Source: Marsupella aquatica (taxonomy: Eukaryota; Marchantiophyta). Taken from it: a stretch of DNA of 64,000 nucleotides. Shown piece after piece: positions 1 to 10,339 of this stretch. A model generated the notes under the pieces. It saw nothing but the letters and a program-made list of their open reading frames with translations, was not told the DNA's origin and searched no databases. The number at the start of each line of letters is the position of its first letter. Within the stretch, counting starts at the first letter, position 1. The translations under genes were made by a program, and so were the position numbers. The DNA lies in NCBI GenBank assembly GCA_973895155.1, contig OZ316896.1:20832001-20896000 (forward strand), read 5' to 3'.

Positions 1-1449
1 AGAAGCTCTCTTTCTGATTCCACTGCACTGACGGATGCTTTGATGATGACCATCACTTCCAATTCCCAGAGGCGAGGGTATTTCCCTTCCCTGATCGAGA
101 CCCATCCCGCAAGGACTCTCTCTCATCAGCGGCAAGTGCAGGCTACTGTGCAGAATAGATTACAAAATATGAGAGAAAATTGGAATAGGTATCGGAGTGG
201 CGAAGTACAATTCAGTTCCGTGGGTCATAGTGTTGAAAGTTCAAGACCTGGGTCCGCAGCCGGAGGGTCATTGTCAACTCCAAGGCTTGGTAGGTCCACA
301 TCTGCAGCAACAATGGATGGACATGGTGGAGCAGCTCAGACCACATCCCAAACAACACGAGGTGGCAGGGCAGCTGAATCAGAGGACATTGAGCAAGCGT
401 GGGTTAATTTGCACAGAGCAATAAGATTGGAAGAGAGCACCGCGGGTCCTTCCCGGCCAATGACTCCTTCTCGTCTGAACTCAGCGCCTGATAGGAGGAA
501 TGGGGAAGTTAGGCCGCAGGGAACTCCGATTTCAGCAAGAACAAGGGTTAGGACTCATCAATTAGATATCATGACAAGAGCAAATAGCTCACGAGGTACT
601 CCCGTAGAAAGAAATTCTCAAGGAGATGACCATTCAAGAGCCAACAGCTCAAGGAGACGAGACGAATCTAGAGCCAACAGCGCAAGGCCTCGGGATGAGA
701 GGCACACACAAAGCAAGGGATGGACTGACAGCGCAGGTGAAGGACTTCATTTTTCCAATTCTCGCAGCTCGAACGGTAGACACTTTGATAGGAGGGAATC
801 CTGTCGGCAAGGCTCGACCGCAGGGCCTTCTGAAAGTGGAAACGTAGACATTTTATCATGCGCAGCTGATAATAGCAGAAGTCGTTATCATCTAAGAGAG
901 AGCAACCGACATCATCTTTCCAGGACAGGGAACAATCAGGAAGACAATGCTGTGACAATTGGTAGTCTCAGGAGTCCCTCCTCGAGGGAGTACAGGTGCG
1001 GTCCTGAAAGTTTGACTTTGCGAAGTATACTTGACGACAAGGACAACTCAAGGGGATCCGGAGGGGTTACTACAAGAAGCAGAGAAGCTAAAGAAACTCA
1101 GATGTTACATGGACACAGCATTCTGGATGATAAGGACAATTCAAGGGGGTCAACTGGGGTCGTGACCAGGTGGAGAGAGGCCCAAGATGCGCAAGCTTTG
1201 CATGGAAGAAGCATATTGGATGACAAGGAAAACTCAAATTCAAGGGCCTCAACAGGACCCACTACCAGAAGTGAATCAGATCGAAACCGATCGCAGTCCC
1301 GTTCTCACGAGAGGGGCCAGTCTGCTTCTCGCAATCCGAACAGAGATGAAGAGATGAAGCTCATGAAGGCACAGTGTTTTGATCTAGTCAGCAATGCTTT
1401 AAAGCCCATGTTTGAAAAGGGCATCATTGGTAACCCATCCTCTCTCTGA
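1..1449 (+). CDS. 3' part of a gene for an unrecognised Ser/Arg-rich disordered protein
   Basis: The frame is open from base 1 to the TGA at 1447-1449, so the 5' end probably lies outside the window; a start at the ATG pair near position 43 is the alternative. The translation is about 480 residues of low-complexity, polar sequence with no recognisable enzyme fold. Two internal repeats are visible: three copies of a roughly 31-residue unit beginning SILDDKDNSRGS, encoded about 1026-1300, and several RANSSR/RANSAR boxes followed by Asp-Glu, encoded about 575-700. The N-terminal part (GYFPSLIETHPARTL, then RLQNMRENWNRYRS) and the C-terminal tail (FDLVSNALKPMFEKG) look more ordered and could be short interaction motifs. 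Such a layout fits a regulatory tail or scaffold, but I do not recognise the family. The gene ends cleanly, and the next 1.6 kb hold no other gene I can support. Confidence 0.55.
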   Translation, partial: RSSLSDSTALTDALMMTITSNSQRRGYFPSLIETHPARTLSHQRQVQATVQNRLQNMRENWNRYRSGEVQFSSVGHSVESSRPGSAAGGSLSTPRLGRSTSAATMDGHGGAAQTTSQTTRGGRAAESEDIEQAWVNLHRAIRLEESTAGPSRPMTPSRLNSAPDRRNGEVRPQGTPISARTRVRTHQLDIMTRANSSRGTPVERNSQGDDHSRANSSRRRDESRANSARPRDERHTQSKGWTDSAGEGLHFSNSRSSNGRHFDRRESCRQGSTAGPSESGNVDILSCAADNSRSRYHLRESNRHHLSRTGNNQEDNAVTIGSLRSPSSREYRCGPESLTLRSILDDKDNSRGSGGVTTRSREAKETQMLHGHSILDDKDNSRGSTGVVTRWREAQDAQALHGRSILDDKENSNSRASTGPTTRSESDRNRSQSRSHERGQSASRNPNRDEEMKLMKAQCFDLVSNALKPMFEKGIIGNPSSL

Positions 1450-3090
1450 CTTTGGGATTGGAATGCTTTTCATCCACTATTGATGCTTACGTTGTTCATA
1501 GTCTTTGTCGCTGTTGTACGTTGATGACTGCCTTTATCTTTTTATCGATGATCCTTGCTTTATTCGATGATCCTTGCTATAGTCAATAATACTTGCTTTC
1601 CTCGCTGAGAATGTTGGTTCTTGGAACATCGTTTGAATGCAGATAGGAATCAGTTCAAGGAACTTGCCAGGTCTGCAACGCATACCATCTTGTCGTCTCT
1701 CGGCGTGCCCGGATTGAAGCATGAAATAGAAGTAGTGGCGGTGGGGACTATTTCATGTGATCACGAACAGCCAACTTCATCCAGTTTAATCCCTGGATGT
1801 TGTACTCCATGTGTTCAGCGCCATGTGAAGAGATTTGTGAAAAGCCTTGTGAAGGAAAAAATACAGCAGAAGTAGTCATTTCTGAAGGTGGATACGACTG
1901 GCTAAACTTTCATCAGCTGTTGCTTGGATCTCCAAGCAAGGGCTAGAGGTCGAGCTTTAGAAAGCCGTAGTTTTGTTCCTTCATTATGCTTGGCGATGTC
2001 CTCCCCAGTTAGTCTTGGGAGGGCTGCCGAACAGATTGAAGCAGCTTCTCCATTCAGATGGTGCCTGCCTCTCAACTTATCCATCGCTTTGTTGGATACG
2101 TACATCGTTGTACTCTACTAGGAGCCCGACGAAAGTTCTGAACGGGCACCTGAAGTAGAAAGCAATTTGACTGCAACATTTGGTAGCACGCAGCAGTCTG
2201 GACTCGGATACATCAGCAATTTAGATCATTCTTAAACGCGATCTGCAAATTTTTTATTTGAGATCTTTACAAGCAGTGGATCTCAGATACTCTAAGCTAG
2301 GGTTACACCAAGAGACACCATTCTAAGCAGTAGCAATGATTCCTACCAATGCAGTCTTCATCTCACAAGGACCTCAGACTTACGACCTGGTCAAATGATG
2401 GGAGAGTTTAGCTGTGTGAAATGTAAATTGCTCCAAGGGTAGTGGTCTACCTCTGCCTTTGACTACTCCACCATTCAGGAGGCAGGCAGTAGTTTAAAAG
2501 GCGTATTTGGGAGCTCTTCCATGTACAGTTTTCATTAGAAAAAGAGCGTTATTCATATGACTTTGTTATCGGCAAGGTCTTACAGGTACGGACGCGTCAA
2601 AAATATCTGAGCAAACTCAGGATTGTCCACTTCTAAATAATCTGTATTAGTCTGGAAAGGGTGTTACCTGCTACATTTCTCCTGCTTGAGAAGGAAAGTA
2701 ATCCTCATTTATCATTCAATCTGGGTGGGCCGTGGGCCCGACTACACAAGGAACTGACTAGGGAAGGATAATACTGTCAGCGAGCGGGAATGTTGTGATA
2801 CAGATTTGTTTAGCAGCAGCTTTTATTAACTATGAACAAGATAAACATTTCTCTCCATCACAGGAGGATCACCAGATCAACGACGCCGTACCTTTATGTT
2901 CAGGATCCTACAACACTGGAGCTTCCTGTTCGGGATCCTAGATCAGCATATGCATTCGGAATCCAATACACTACGTGTGCCAAGCATAACGAGGCTCGTG
3001 CCATCAATAATGCACATCCTCTTTGTTGGCCTCCGGCTCATTAGGTCTTTATAACCGGTGTTAGGTATTGGTCGCTTTGTATGCCAATAA
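1450..3090. other. Intergenic stretch, no gene supported
   Basis: Only short open frames without alignable motifs occur here. The first few hundred bases are probably the 3' untranslated region of the upstream gene. I see no repeat array, RNA gene or transposon terminus. Confidence 0.5.
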
Positions 3091-3099
3091 AGCTTCAAA

Positions 3100-4750
3100 A
3101 AGTGCTTTCCAGGACGAATTGGATTTTCACAACTGGTACCTTTTACACGTTGATTCGTCACAGAAGACGGTGGATACATGATTGCGATTATGCATTCAGT
3201 GTGCAATCCCCAGTTAGGACGCACAAGATGCTGAAAGCAAAATCCATGAGAAGCCAGAGTTGCATAGAATCAAGTAGGGCAGACCCGCAGTGGACGATTC
3301 TGCTCCTAGACAATTCTTGCGCAAAAGCAAATGCTTTGGGATGAAGGAGAGTATCTCAACATGGAGAAATTAATTGAATCAATTCTAAAGTACACAGATC
3401 TACAAAGGCTGAGGTATCATACCAAAATTGGTCACAGGTCTGATAAAGCCAAAGAATGAATGGGACGAGTTCAGCTACTTTATACATCAATCTCCTGTGG
3501 TAGCATAAGTTTCAAACTGATGACAATGCGTCTACCCCTAAAACGGGTCATTCGAGAAAGAATGAGCAACAATGAGCAACTACCCATCAGTGAGCAACAA
3601 TGCTGGGTTTCAAACACTAAAGGAAAGAGTGCTAGAGTCCAGCACAACCCAAAAACCTTGCCGTCGGCACCTCTCAAGCTACTTTCACTCATCTTATCAA
3701 CTGATATGTCGGGAGATAGAACACTTCTCAGGATCAGAACTTGAAGTACCACCATGGTCTCGCTCTAAGGATGTAGCTTCATTGAAACCTCTTCCGCATT
3801 TTGGACAAATATCCAGCGGTTCCTGTTGGCTTGCAACTCTCCATTGACCAGTAGTGTATATTCTCTCTGCATGTTGCATGAGCTCGTTTACTGTGTTGAA
3901 CATCGCTCCACATTGTGAACACAACTCTCTGGCAGAGCAGTTGTTTGCACGGATAGATACCCCTTGTAGAGCCTGCCTCACAGGACTTACCCTTCATTGT
4001 GTTTGACCGATCCCTGTTGTCGAACCCAACCTGCTCATACTCTTTTCCACAGTCGATGCAGCTGTCTGAAAGCCTACACAAAGTGCTTGGGATTGGGACT
4101 GAAGATACTGCAGGCCCTTTCGCAGTAACCCCTGTAGGAGCCAATGTGGCGTTTTTAATGAAACTTTTGGATGGGAAGTCAGAGACACATTAAGAAGGTG
4201 CTAGCATAAGGCTTGACCTTGAAACCATTTGCATATTCTTTCGATCATTTCAACCATTAGCTGAAAGAAGACCAGCCAGGGCGGGGGAAAAATGAATGAA
4301 TAGTTAAGCTTACGGTTTTGCAAGCATCACAGGTGAACGGCAGAAAGTCGACAAGGGTGCATTCGCGAACCGCAGTGTTTCCAAGATCTGGAAACGAAGG
4401 TGTCCCCATTCTCAGCGTCAGTAGTTAAGTTCAGTTCCGTCCAACTCAGGGAGCTCCAGGTCCTATTCCGCCTTCTCCTGCTCTTCTTCTTCTTGCTTTT
4501 GTTGTTGTCCTACTTCTCCTAATTCTTCTCTTCTTCTTCGTCTTCTTCTTGTTCCTCCATATCCTCAGAACCTTCTAAGCGACAGGTTCTCCAGTGCACG
4601 ATGAGTATCCAAATCTATCCACAACAACAAATCCATCCCCGCCTCCACATCAACCAGGGCTAACCAATCCGACTCGGAGTCACCCACTCAATCAATCAAT
4701 TAATCATTCCACGACACCGCCGCGGCCGGAATTTGAAACTTGCCTTCCAT
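3100..4750 (-). repeat. Segmental duplicate (decayed copy) of the SAP gene region
   Basis: This block is collinear with 7420-10340. The match includes the downstream flank: 3100-3760 pairs with 7420-8090, for example the shared stretch around TAAAGCCAAAGAATGAATGG at 3443 and 7771. It also includes the coding sequence, intron remnants and the pyrimidine-rich upstream region (4440-4700 pairs with 10040-10330). Intron and flanks are shared, so this was a DNA-level duplication in direct orientation, not retroposition. The copy is about half the length because of internal deletions. Confidence 0.85.
3713..4409 (-). pseudogene. Truncated pseudogene of the AN1-C2H2 stress-associated protein gene
   Basis: The first exon (4409 down to 4314) is still open and starts MGTPSFPDLG, ending before a GTAAGC donor. 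A net 3-base loss has turned the Lys-His-Cys of the intact gene into Asn-Thr, removing the first zinc-binding Cys of the AN1 finger. The second-exon remnant (about 4165 down to 3713) begins only at the linker between the fingers. The rest of the AN1 domain, most of the intron and the second AN1-like finger are missing. The deletion joins coding sequence to the intron segment that sits near 9770 in the intact locus. Further small deletions, including about 12 bases in the final C2H2 region, shift the frame several times. It cannot encode the parental protein. Intact relative: 8031-10028. Confidence 0.88.
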
Positions 4751-4867
4751 GGAACTTGAAAATATGGAACCGAAAAGCAGCAAACTGGGTAAAATGATTA
4801 TCGCTTTGTAGACTGACAAGAAACACAGCCCGTCCATTGAGACACACTGGTGGGGCTTTCCCCTGTT

Positions 4868-5551
4868 TTATATCTCGTCGAGTTCTCGGTACCGTTTCTC
4901 AAAGTTGAAAACATCTGCGAAACATTCAATGAGCTGCTCCGTAACGACATCTTCTTCAGGCAGAGGCACAGAACTCTCCTTCTTCAACGAGGTGACCTCC
5001 TTGTCAGGGATCCCGCAAGGAACAATATGGGAGAAAAGCTGCAAATCTGGATCAATGTTGAAGGCAAGTCCATGAGAAGTGATGCCGCCTGACGATATTC
5101 TCACCCCAATTGCCCCTAGTTTGCGATCCTCCACCCAAATGCCTGTCCGCTTGGAGAATCTTCCCTTCGCTTGGACTCCATAGATTGCAGCTGCGTTGAT
5201 CATGGTATCTTCCAGGCCTTCCACGTATCTACGTGCGCCCAATTTCAATTCATGGAGCGCAATAATGGGGTAGAGCACGGCTTGGTGCGGTCCATGGAAG
5301 GTGATGTCACCTCCCCGCTCGGAAACGTGCACCTCGGCTCCCAGGCTAGCAAGGGTGGCTGGGCTTGCCAGAAGATTGTGCAAGGTCTGTCGTTTGCCCA
5401 CGGTGAAAGTGGGTGGGTGTTGCAATGAGATGAGAGTATTGCCGATTGCTCCGGCTCGACGCTTCTCCACCAGCAAGTTCTGCAATTCGCTTGCTTGAGG
5501 ATATGCAACGACGCCCAAACGCACCACATCGAGACCCTTCTTGCCTGCCAT
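4868..5551 (-). CDS. LIP2: Octanoyl-[acyl carrier protein]:protein N-octanoyltransferase (lipoyl(octanoyl) transferase, LIP2 type)
   Basis: This is a single-exon gene of 227 codons starting at an ATG at 5551. LIP2 (LipB family) moves octanoyl from acyl carrier protein to a lysine on the E2 subunits of alpha-keto acid dehydrogenases and on glycine-cleavage H protein. The product is then sulfurated by lipoyl synthase. The LipB signature is plain: HPPTFTVGKR near residue 45, RGGDITFHGPHQAVLYP near 78-95, KLGAIGVRIS with the catalytic-type Lys near 143, then SHGLAFNI and the conserved Cys in IVPCGI near 180. Length matches plant mitochondrial LIP2 (about 230 aa). The N terminus is short (MAGKKGLDVVRLG), with no long classical transit peptide, so mitochondrial location is taken from family knowledge. 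Lipoyl synthase lies 14 kb away on the same strand. Confidence 0.95.
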   Translation of the reverse strand: MAGKKGLDVVRLGVVAYPQASELQNLLVEKRRAGAIGNTLISLQHPPTFTVGKRQTLHNLLASPATLASLGAEVHVSERGGDITFHGPHQAVLYPIIALHELKLGARRYVEGLEDTMINAAAIYGVQAKGRFSKRTGIWVEDRKLGAIGVRISSGGITSHGLAFNIDPDLQLFSHIVPCGIPDKEVTSLKKESSVPLPEEDVVTEQLIECFADVFNFEKRYRELDEI

Positions 5552-5830
5552 TAGTGCTCTCCTTCGTTTCTCTGCTCAGCATCCAAACACCACTAGTATG
5601 AATCCATAGCTATCGACAAACGAAAGCTTGTATACAATCGAGCAGATGCATGGTTCCATAGCTTTTCTGTGAAAAATTATGGATTAGAGACAACGTGCGA
5701 CATCGTACTTTCTTGGTTGTCATATAATGTTTACCGAAGTATTGACATTGATTTGTTCTAAGCATGACAATGCAGATCACAATAATGTATATACAATGAT
5801 CTCTGGCATGAGGTGCTGAGGGAAGGAAAC

Positions 5831-6380
5831 AGTTTAGCCTGACCTTCCAGTTGACAGCCATTGGGGCCTGACTGTGGATCATAGGATTGAGTCTCAACGG
5901 TAACAATTGGATGGACCTGACCTCCCTAGTTGGGGGTTATGGACACAAAAAGTTATGGACTATGAATTTGCCATAAGATTAGTCTTATGGACACAAAAAG
6001 TTATGGACCATTAATTTGCCATAAGATTGGTTGTATGCCATAACCAGTGTAGCCTTACCTTCCAGTTGACAGCCATTGGGGCTCACTGTGGATCATGGGA
6101 TTGAGTCTCAAAGGTAACAATTTGATGGACCTGACCTCCCTCCTTGTTGGTTATGGACACAAAAAGTTATGGACTATGAATTTGCCATCAGATTGGTTGT
6201 ATGCCATAACCAGTTTAGCCTTACACTTCCAGTTGACAGCCTTGCTATGGATTATAGTATTATTAGGGCGTCTGAAAGCTAACAATTTGATGGACCTTAC
6301 TCCCTCATTGCAGGTTACGGGCACAAAAAGTTATGGACTATGAATTCGCCATAAGGATTGGTCATATGCCATAACCATTA
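5831..6380. repeat. Three-copy tandem repeat, about 165-215 bp per unit
   Basis: Units start near 5831, 6046 and 6212 with TTCCAGTTGACAGCC shortly after each start. Each unit contains GGACACAAAAAGTTATGGAC or a close variant, then a TTGCCAT box and ATGCCATAACCA. The first unit is longer because it holds an extra internal copy of the TTATGGACACAAAAAG segment. Open frames through it are by-products of the repeat. Confidence 0.85.
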
Positions 6381-7420
6381 GTCATTGTAGAGGCTGGTGA
6401 CAGAGAAAACAAAAAGATCTTTGACATAACCTTGTGAAAAAAATTAGAACCATTCCTTTATGTCCAAATGACATCTTCCATAATTTATAAGCTTTGAGAC
6501 CCCCTATTGAGATTGCAAGGTGTGAACATGGATTTCCCAGGTTATTTATTACCTTGGGATCAAATTGGTTCCTGATCAAAGAAAAGGACAATGGGGGCCA
6601 GGTCTGGTCTGGGTTACTAGCATGTAACAATGTGACCAGAAAGTGAAGAAAACCTGACATGCCTCTAGGAAGTTTTGGTTGAACCTAGAATTCCTCTCCA
6701 TAGTAACACTATAGTACATGACTGCTAGAAAAAGGTTATAGTACATGACTGCTAGAAAAAGGTTACTTTTGGGCAAGAGATTATGGGAATATTATGTACT
6801 TCCAAAAATGGTTACACTCATTCCCTACAGTAATTACATGTAAAATAATAAATAGCGCCCAGCTCAGAGACAATCCCACAGGCTAAAGACCCACAGAAGG
6901 GGCAGGCAAACAAAGGGTCTAAAGGCCAGAGCAACAAAGGAATGAGATCACAACAAAAACACCCAGGGGAAAAAAGACCAGAAACCCTATTGCTCCGCAG
7001 ACCAAAGAGAGTTTAGCTCAGGGGTGAAGTGCATAGGAGAGTCTAGCAAAGGAATCTGTCTCGATTCCCTACAACTTATGGTCTCCACCCTACAAAAAAT
7101 AGTGAATCCCTGAGCCCTCTCAAGTGCAGCAGACACCCTGTGACGAAAAAAGGCGGTGATAACAGAAAAAGGTGATAACAGAAAAAGGCGGTGATAACAG
7201 ACACAGGGGTGTAATGCCTCCTCTCAACATAATGTACCATACAAGATCAGAGGAAATGGTCAAATGTTGGGTGTAAAGCCCCAAAACCCTCCATAGCAAA
7301 TGGGTATAATAGATCACTAGGGTAACCACGCATAGCATAACCCTCCTTAAAGCTGCACAGTCCTTGCAGTGGCATGGCCAGGTACATGAGCAGTCGCTGC
7401 AACATTGGTCAGATTTGTGA
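6381..7420. other. Intergenic, short local duplications only
   Basis: A perfect 27-bp tandem duplication beginning ATAGTACATGACTGC occupies 6711-6764. A GGTGATAACAGAAAAA motif is iterated at 7150-7200. Nothing else is recognised, and no gene is supported. Confidence 0.6.
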
Positions 7421-8030
7421 TCTCCTCGCCAGGACGAATGGGGTTGAAAAAAATGAGACCAGAGCCTTTCACACGTTGATTCTTGACCTTAAACAGTGAA
7501 AACATGACGGCCCTTTATGCTTTCATTGGCAATCACCAGTTAGACCATACAAGATACTGGAAGCAAAACTCCATGAAAGTGCAGAGTTGTACAGAATCAC
7601 GGAGAGTAGACCAGCAGTGGACGGTTCTGCGCTTCCACCATGCTTAAAACCAAATTGAACCGCTGTGGGATGGAGGAGAGTATCTCATTAGGGAGAAATT
7701 CAATGAATTATTTCTAAAAGTACACAGATCTACAAGGGATGAGGTATTCCACCAAAATTGGTCACAGCTCTGATAAAGCCAAAGAATGAATGGGACGAGT
7801 TCAGCTAGTTCATACATCAACGTTCTGTCGTAGCAGAAATTTGATGACTATTTTCAAACTCATGACAATGCGCCTATCCCTTGACCAGGTCAATCGAGAA
7901 AGAACAACTACCAATTATTGAGCAAGAATGCTGGGGTTCAAAGGGCGCTCGAGTAGAGCACAACCTAACAACCTCCCGTTGGCACCTCTCGGACGACTTT
8001 CACTCATCTTATCAACTGACGGATGATATG

Positions 8031-10028
8031 TCAGGAGATAGAACACTTCTCAGGATCAGAACTTGAAGTACCACCATGGTCTCGCTCCACATGATTAACT
8101 AAGGATATAGCGTCATTGAACCCTCTTCCACATTTTGGACATATATCCAGCGGTTCCTGGGGACTTGCAACTCTCCATTGGCCAGTAGTGTGTATTCTTT
8201 CTGCATGTTGAATGAGCTCGCTTACTGTGTTGAACGTCGCTCCACATTCTGAACACAACTCTCTGGAAGAGGAGTTGTTTGCACGGATAGGTACCCCTTG
8301 TGGAGCCTGGCTCACAGGACTTTGAATTCTGTTCACATTACCCTTCATTGTGTTCAACCAATCACTTGTTGTTGAGCCTAACCTGCTCATACTCTTTTCC
8401 ACAGTCGATGCAGCTGTCTGAAAGCCTGCACGAAGTGCTTGGGATTGGGACTGGGAAGTTGAAGATACTGCAGGCCCTTTTGCACTAACCGCTGTAGGGG
8501 CCAATGTGGCCTTTTTGCTGAAATTTTGTAAGAACTTGTTACCGAAAAACGAAGAGTTCTTCGCAGCATCAGCTTTCCTCAGTTCCTGGCAGTTATGATC
8601 AGCACCAAATCGATGTTTCAAACAAACCTCCCGTCCACAATCTTTGCATCTCACTTTGTTGGAAAATGTGAGAATCTCTTTGCAACCTGGAACGATGCAC
8701 CTCGGCTTTTTGGTGGCTTTGGTGTAATTGCTGGGATCACAATTTGTTTGCACATGCCTTTCCCACGTTACATTGGGATCCTCTTGGGCTACTAAACGCA
8801 CCCCTTTCGCACATATAGGGCACACTAGAACAGTGACGTCTTGAGCATTAGCTTTGGGACAGCTATGATTTCCATACGTTCTGTGTTCTAAGCAAAACAC
8901 CTACACACAACACAGCAACATGATTCACTATAGTTAGAACATTTTTTTTTCCTACGGACATAGGACTTGACAGTAATCTTCCATAGTGACGCTGAATAGA
9001 TTAATCACATCAAATTCGTATGTGGGCGAATAAAGAAGGTTTTTTAAGCACTCACAGGGCAGAGAACAGCTTAATATAAACACAACGATGATACAGCCAC
9101 ACATACATCCATAGCTCGCAAGAATAAGGCCCGTGCATACATAAAAGTGGTTTCAACACCGATACTAGATGGTAATATCCACAACAGGTATCACGACGTC
9201 TACGCATTCCTACCATAGGTTTAAGGTTGGATTCTTCATAGAGGTGGGTGTAGATTAGGAACGTGTGGTAGTCACTTTCAAAGACTATCTATATCACGAG
9301 AATTGAGAAGCAATTTGATAGACGGATATTGTCGACCATAGAACTTGAGCAAACTCGTAATGAGATGCAGCGAGCAATGACTCAGACTCTTTACACCTTA
9401 ATATCAGATCGATCATTCGGTCAACGCCCCCCATTCTTTGACCATGGAGTTCAAATGCTAACAGGGCGAAAGAAACTGTGATATTAGTTCCGATCAGCCC
9501 TCAGCAGCCTTGTCCTCCATACTGACAATGAACTCACTGACATTGCCATAATCTTTGTACAGGTGTTGCCAATTTAAAACACCTGGATAATGACTTACTC
9601 GCTGAACAAGGGCAACATCCCTTCTTCAGCTGGGCTTGCGACTTTAGACTTGGATGGCTCTTTTAGGGCAGTATCAGATCGTACGACCACAAAAATGGAG
9701 TAATCAATGTGACGGCCCATAGAGTCTATCTGATGTACACAAAACTGAAGTGTCCAAATTGAAGCAACGGGATGGGAAGTCAGAGACACATTAAGCAGGT
9801 GCTAGCGTAAAGAGACTTGACCTTAAAACCATTCACATGTTCTTTCGATCATTCATTAATTCATTTCAACCATTAGCTAAAAGAAGACCAGCCAGGGCAG
9901 GAGAAAAATGTATGAACCGTTAGGCTTACGTGTTTGCAAGCATCACAAGTAAACGGCAGAAAGTCGACAAGGCTGCATTCGCGAACCGCACAGTGTTTTC
10001 CAAGATCCGGAAACGCAGGTGTCCCCAT
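8031..10028 (-). CDS. AN1-type plus C2H2 zinc finger stress-associated protein
   Basis: There are two exons, 10028-9930 and 8900-8031, joined in phase 0 with a GTAAGC donor and a TGTGTAG acceptor; the product is 322 residues. The N terminus MGTPAFPDLGKHCAV leads into an AN1 finger with CxxxxC, CDAC, CLEH and HxC ligands (about residues 13-47). A second AN1-like Cys/His module follows at about 90-135 (CIVPGCKE, CKDCGREVC, HRFGADHNC). A basic, Ser-rich linker leads to two C2H2 fingers near the C terminus: CSECGATFNTVSELIQH, and CPKCGRGF ending in HVERDH. This order is that of plant SAP11/SAP13-like proteins. The family is linked to stress responses and ubiquitin-related binding; a precise role here is inference. 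A decayed duplicate lies 4 kb downstream. Confidence 0.93.
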
Positions 10029-10084
10029 TCTCAGGATCAGTAGTTAAGTTCAGTTCCGTCAAAATCAGGCAGCTCCAGCTCCTA

Positions 10085-10205
10085 TTGCGCTTTCTTCTGC
10101 TCTTCTGCTCTTCTTCGTCTTCTTGTTGTTTTTGTTGTAGTCCTACTTCACCTAATTCTTCTCTTCTTCTTCTTCTTCTTATTCTTCTTCTTCTTCTTCT
10201 ATATC
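10085..10205. repeat. TTC/CTT microsatellite in the SAP leader region
   Basis: Long runs of CTTCTT (AAG on the gene strand) lie just upstream of the SAP start codon, so they probably fall in the 5' leader or promoter. A shorter version sits in the duplicate at about 4485-4550. Confidence 0.8.
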
Positions 10206-10339
10206 CTCACAACCTTCCAAGCGACAGGTTCTCCAGAGCACGATTGACTTTCGGACTCAATCCACAACAACGAATCCATCGCCTGCCTCCACATCAACCA
10301 GGGCAAACCAATCCCACCCGGATTCACTCACTCAATCAA

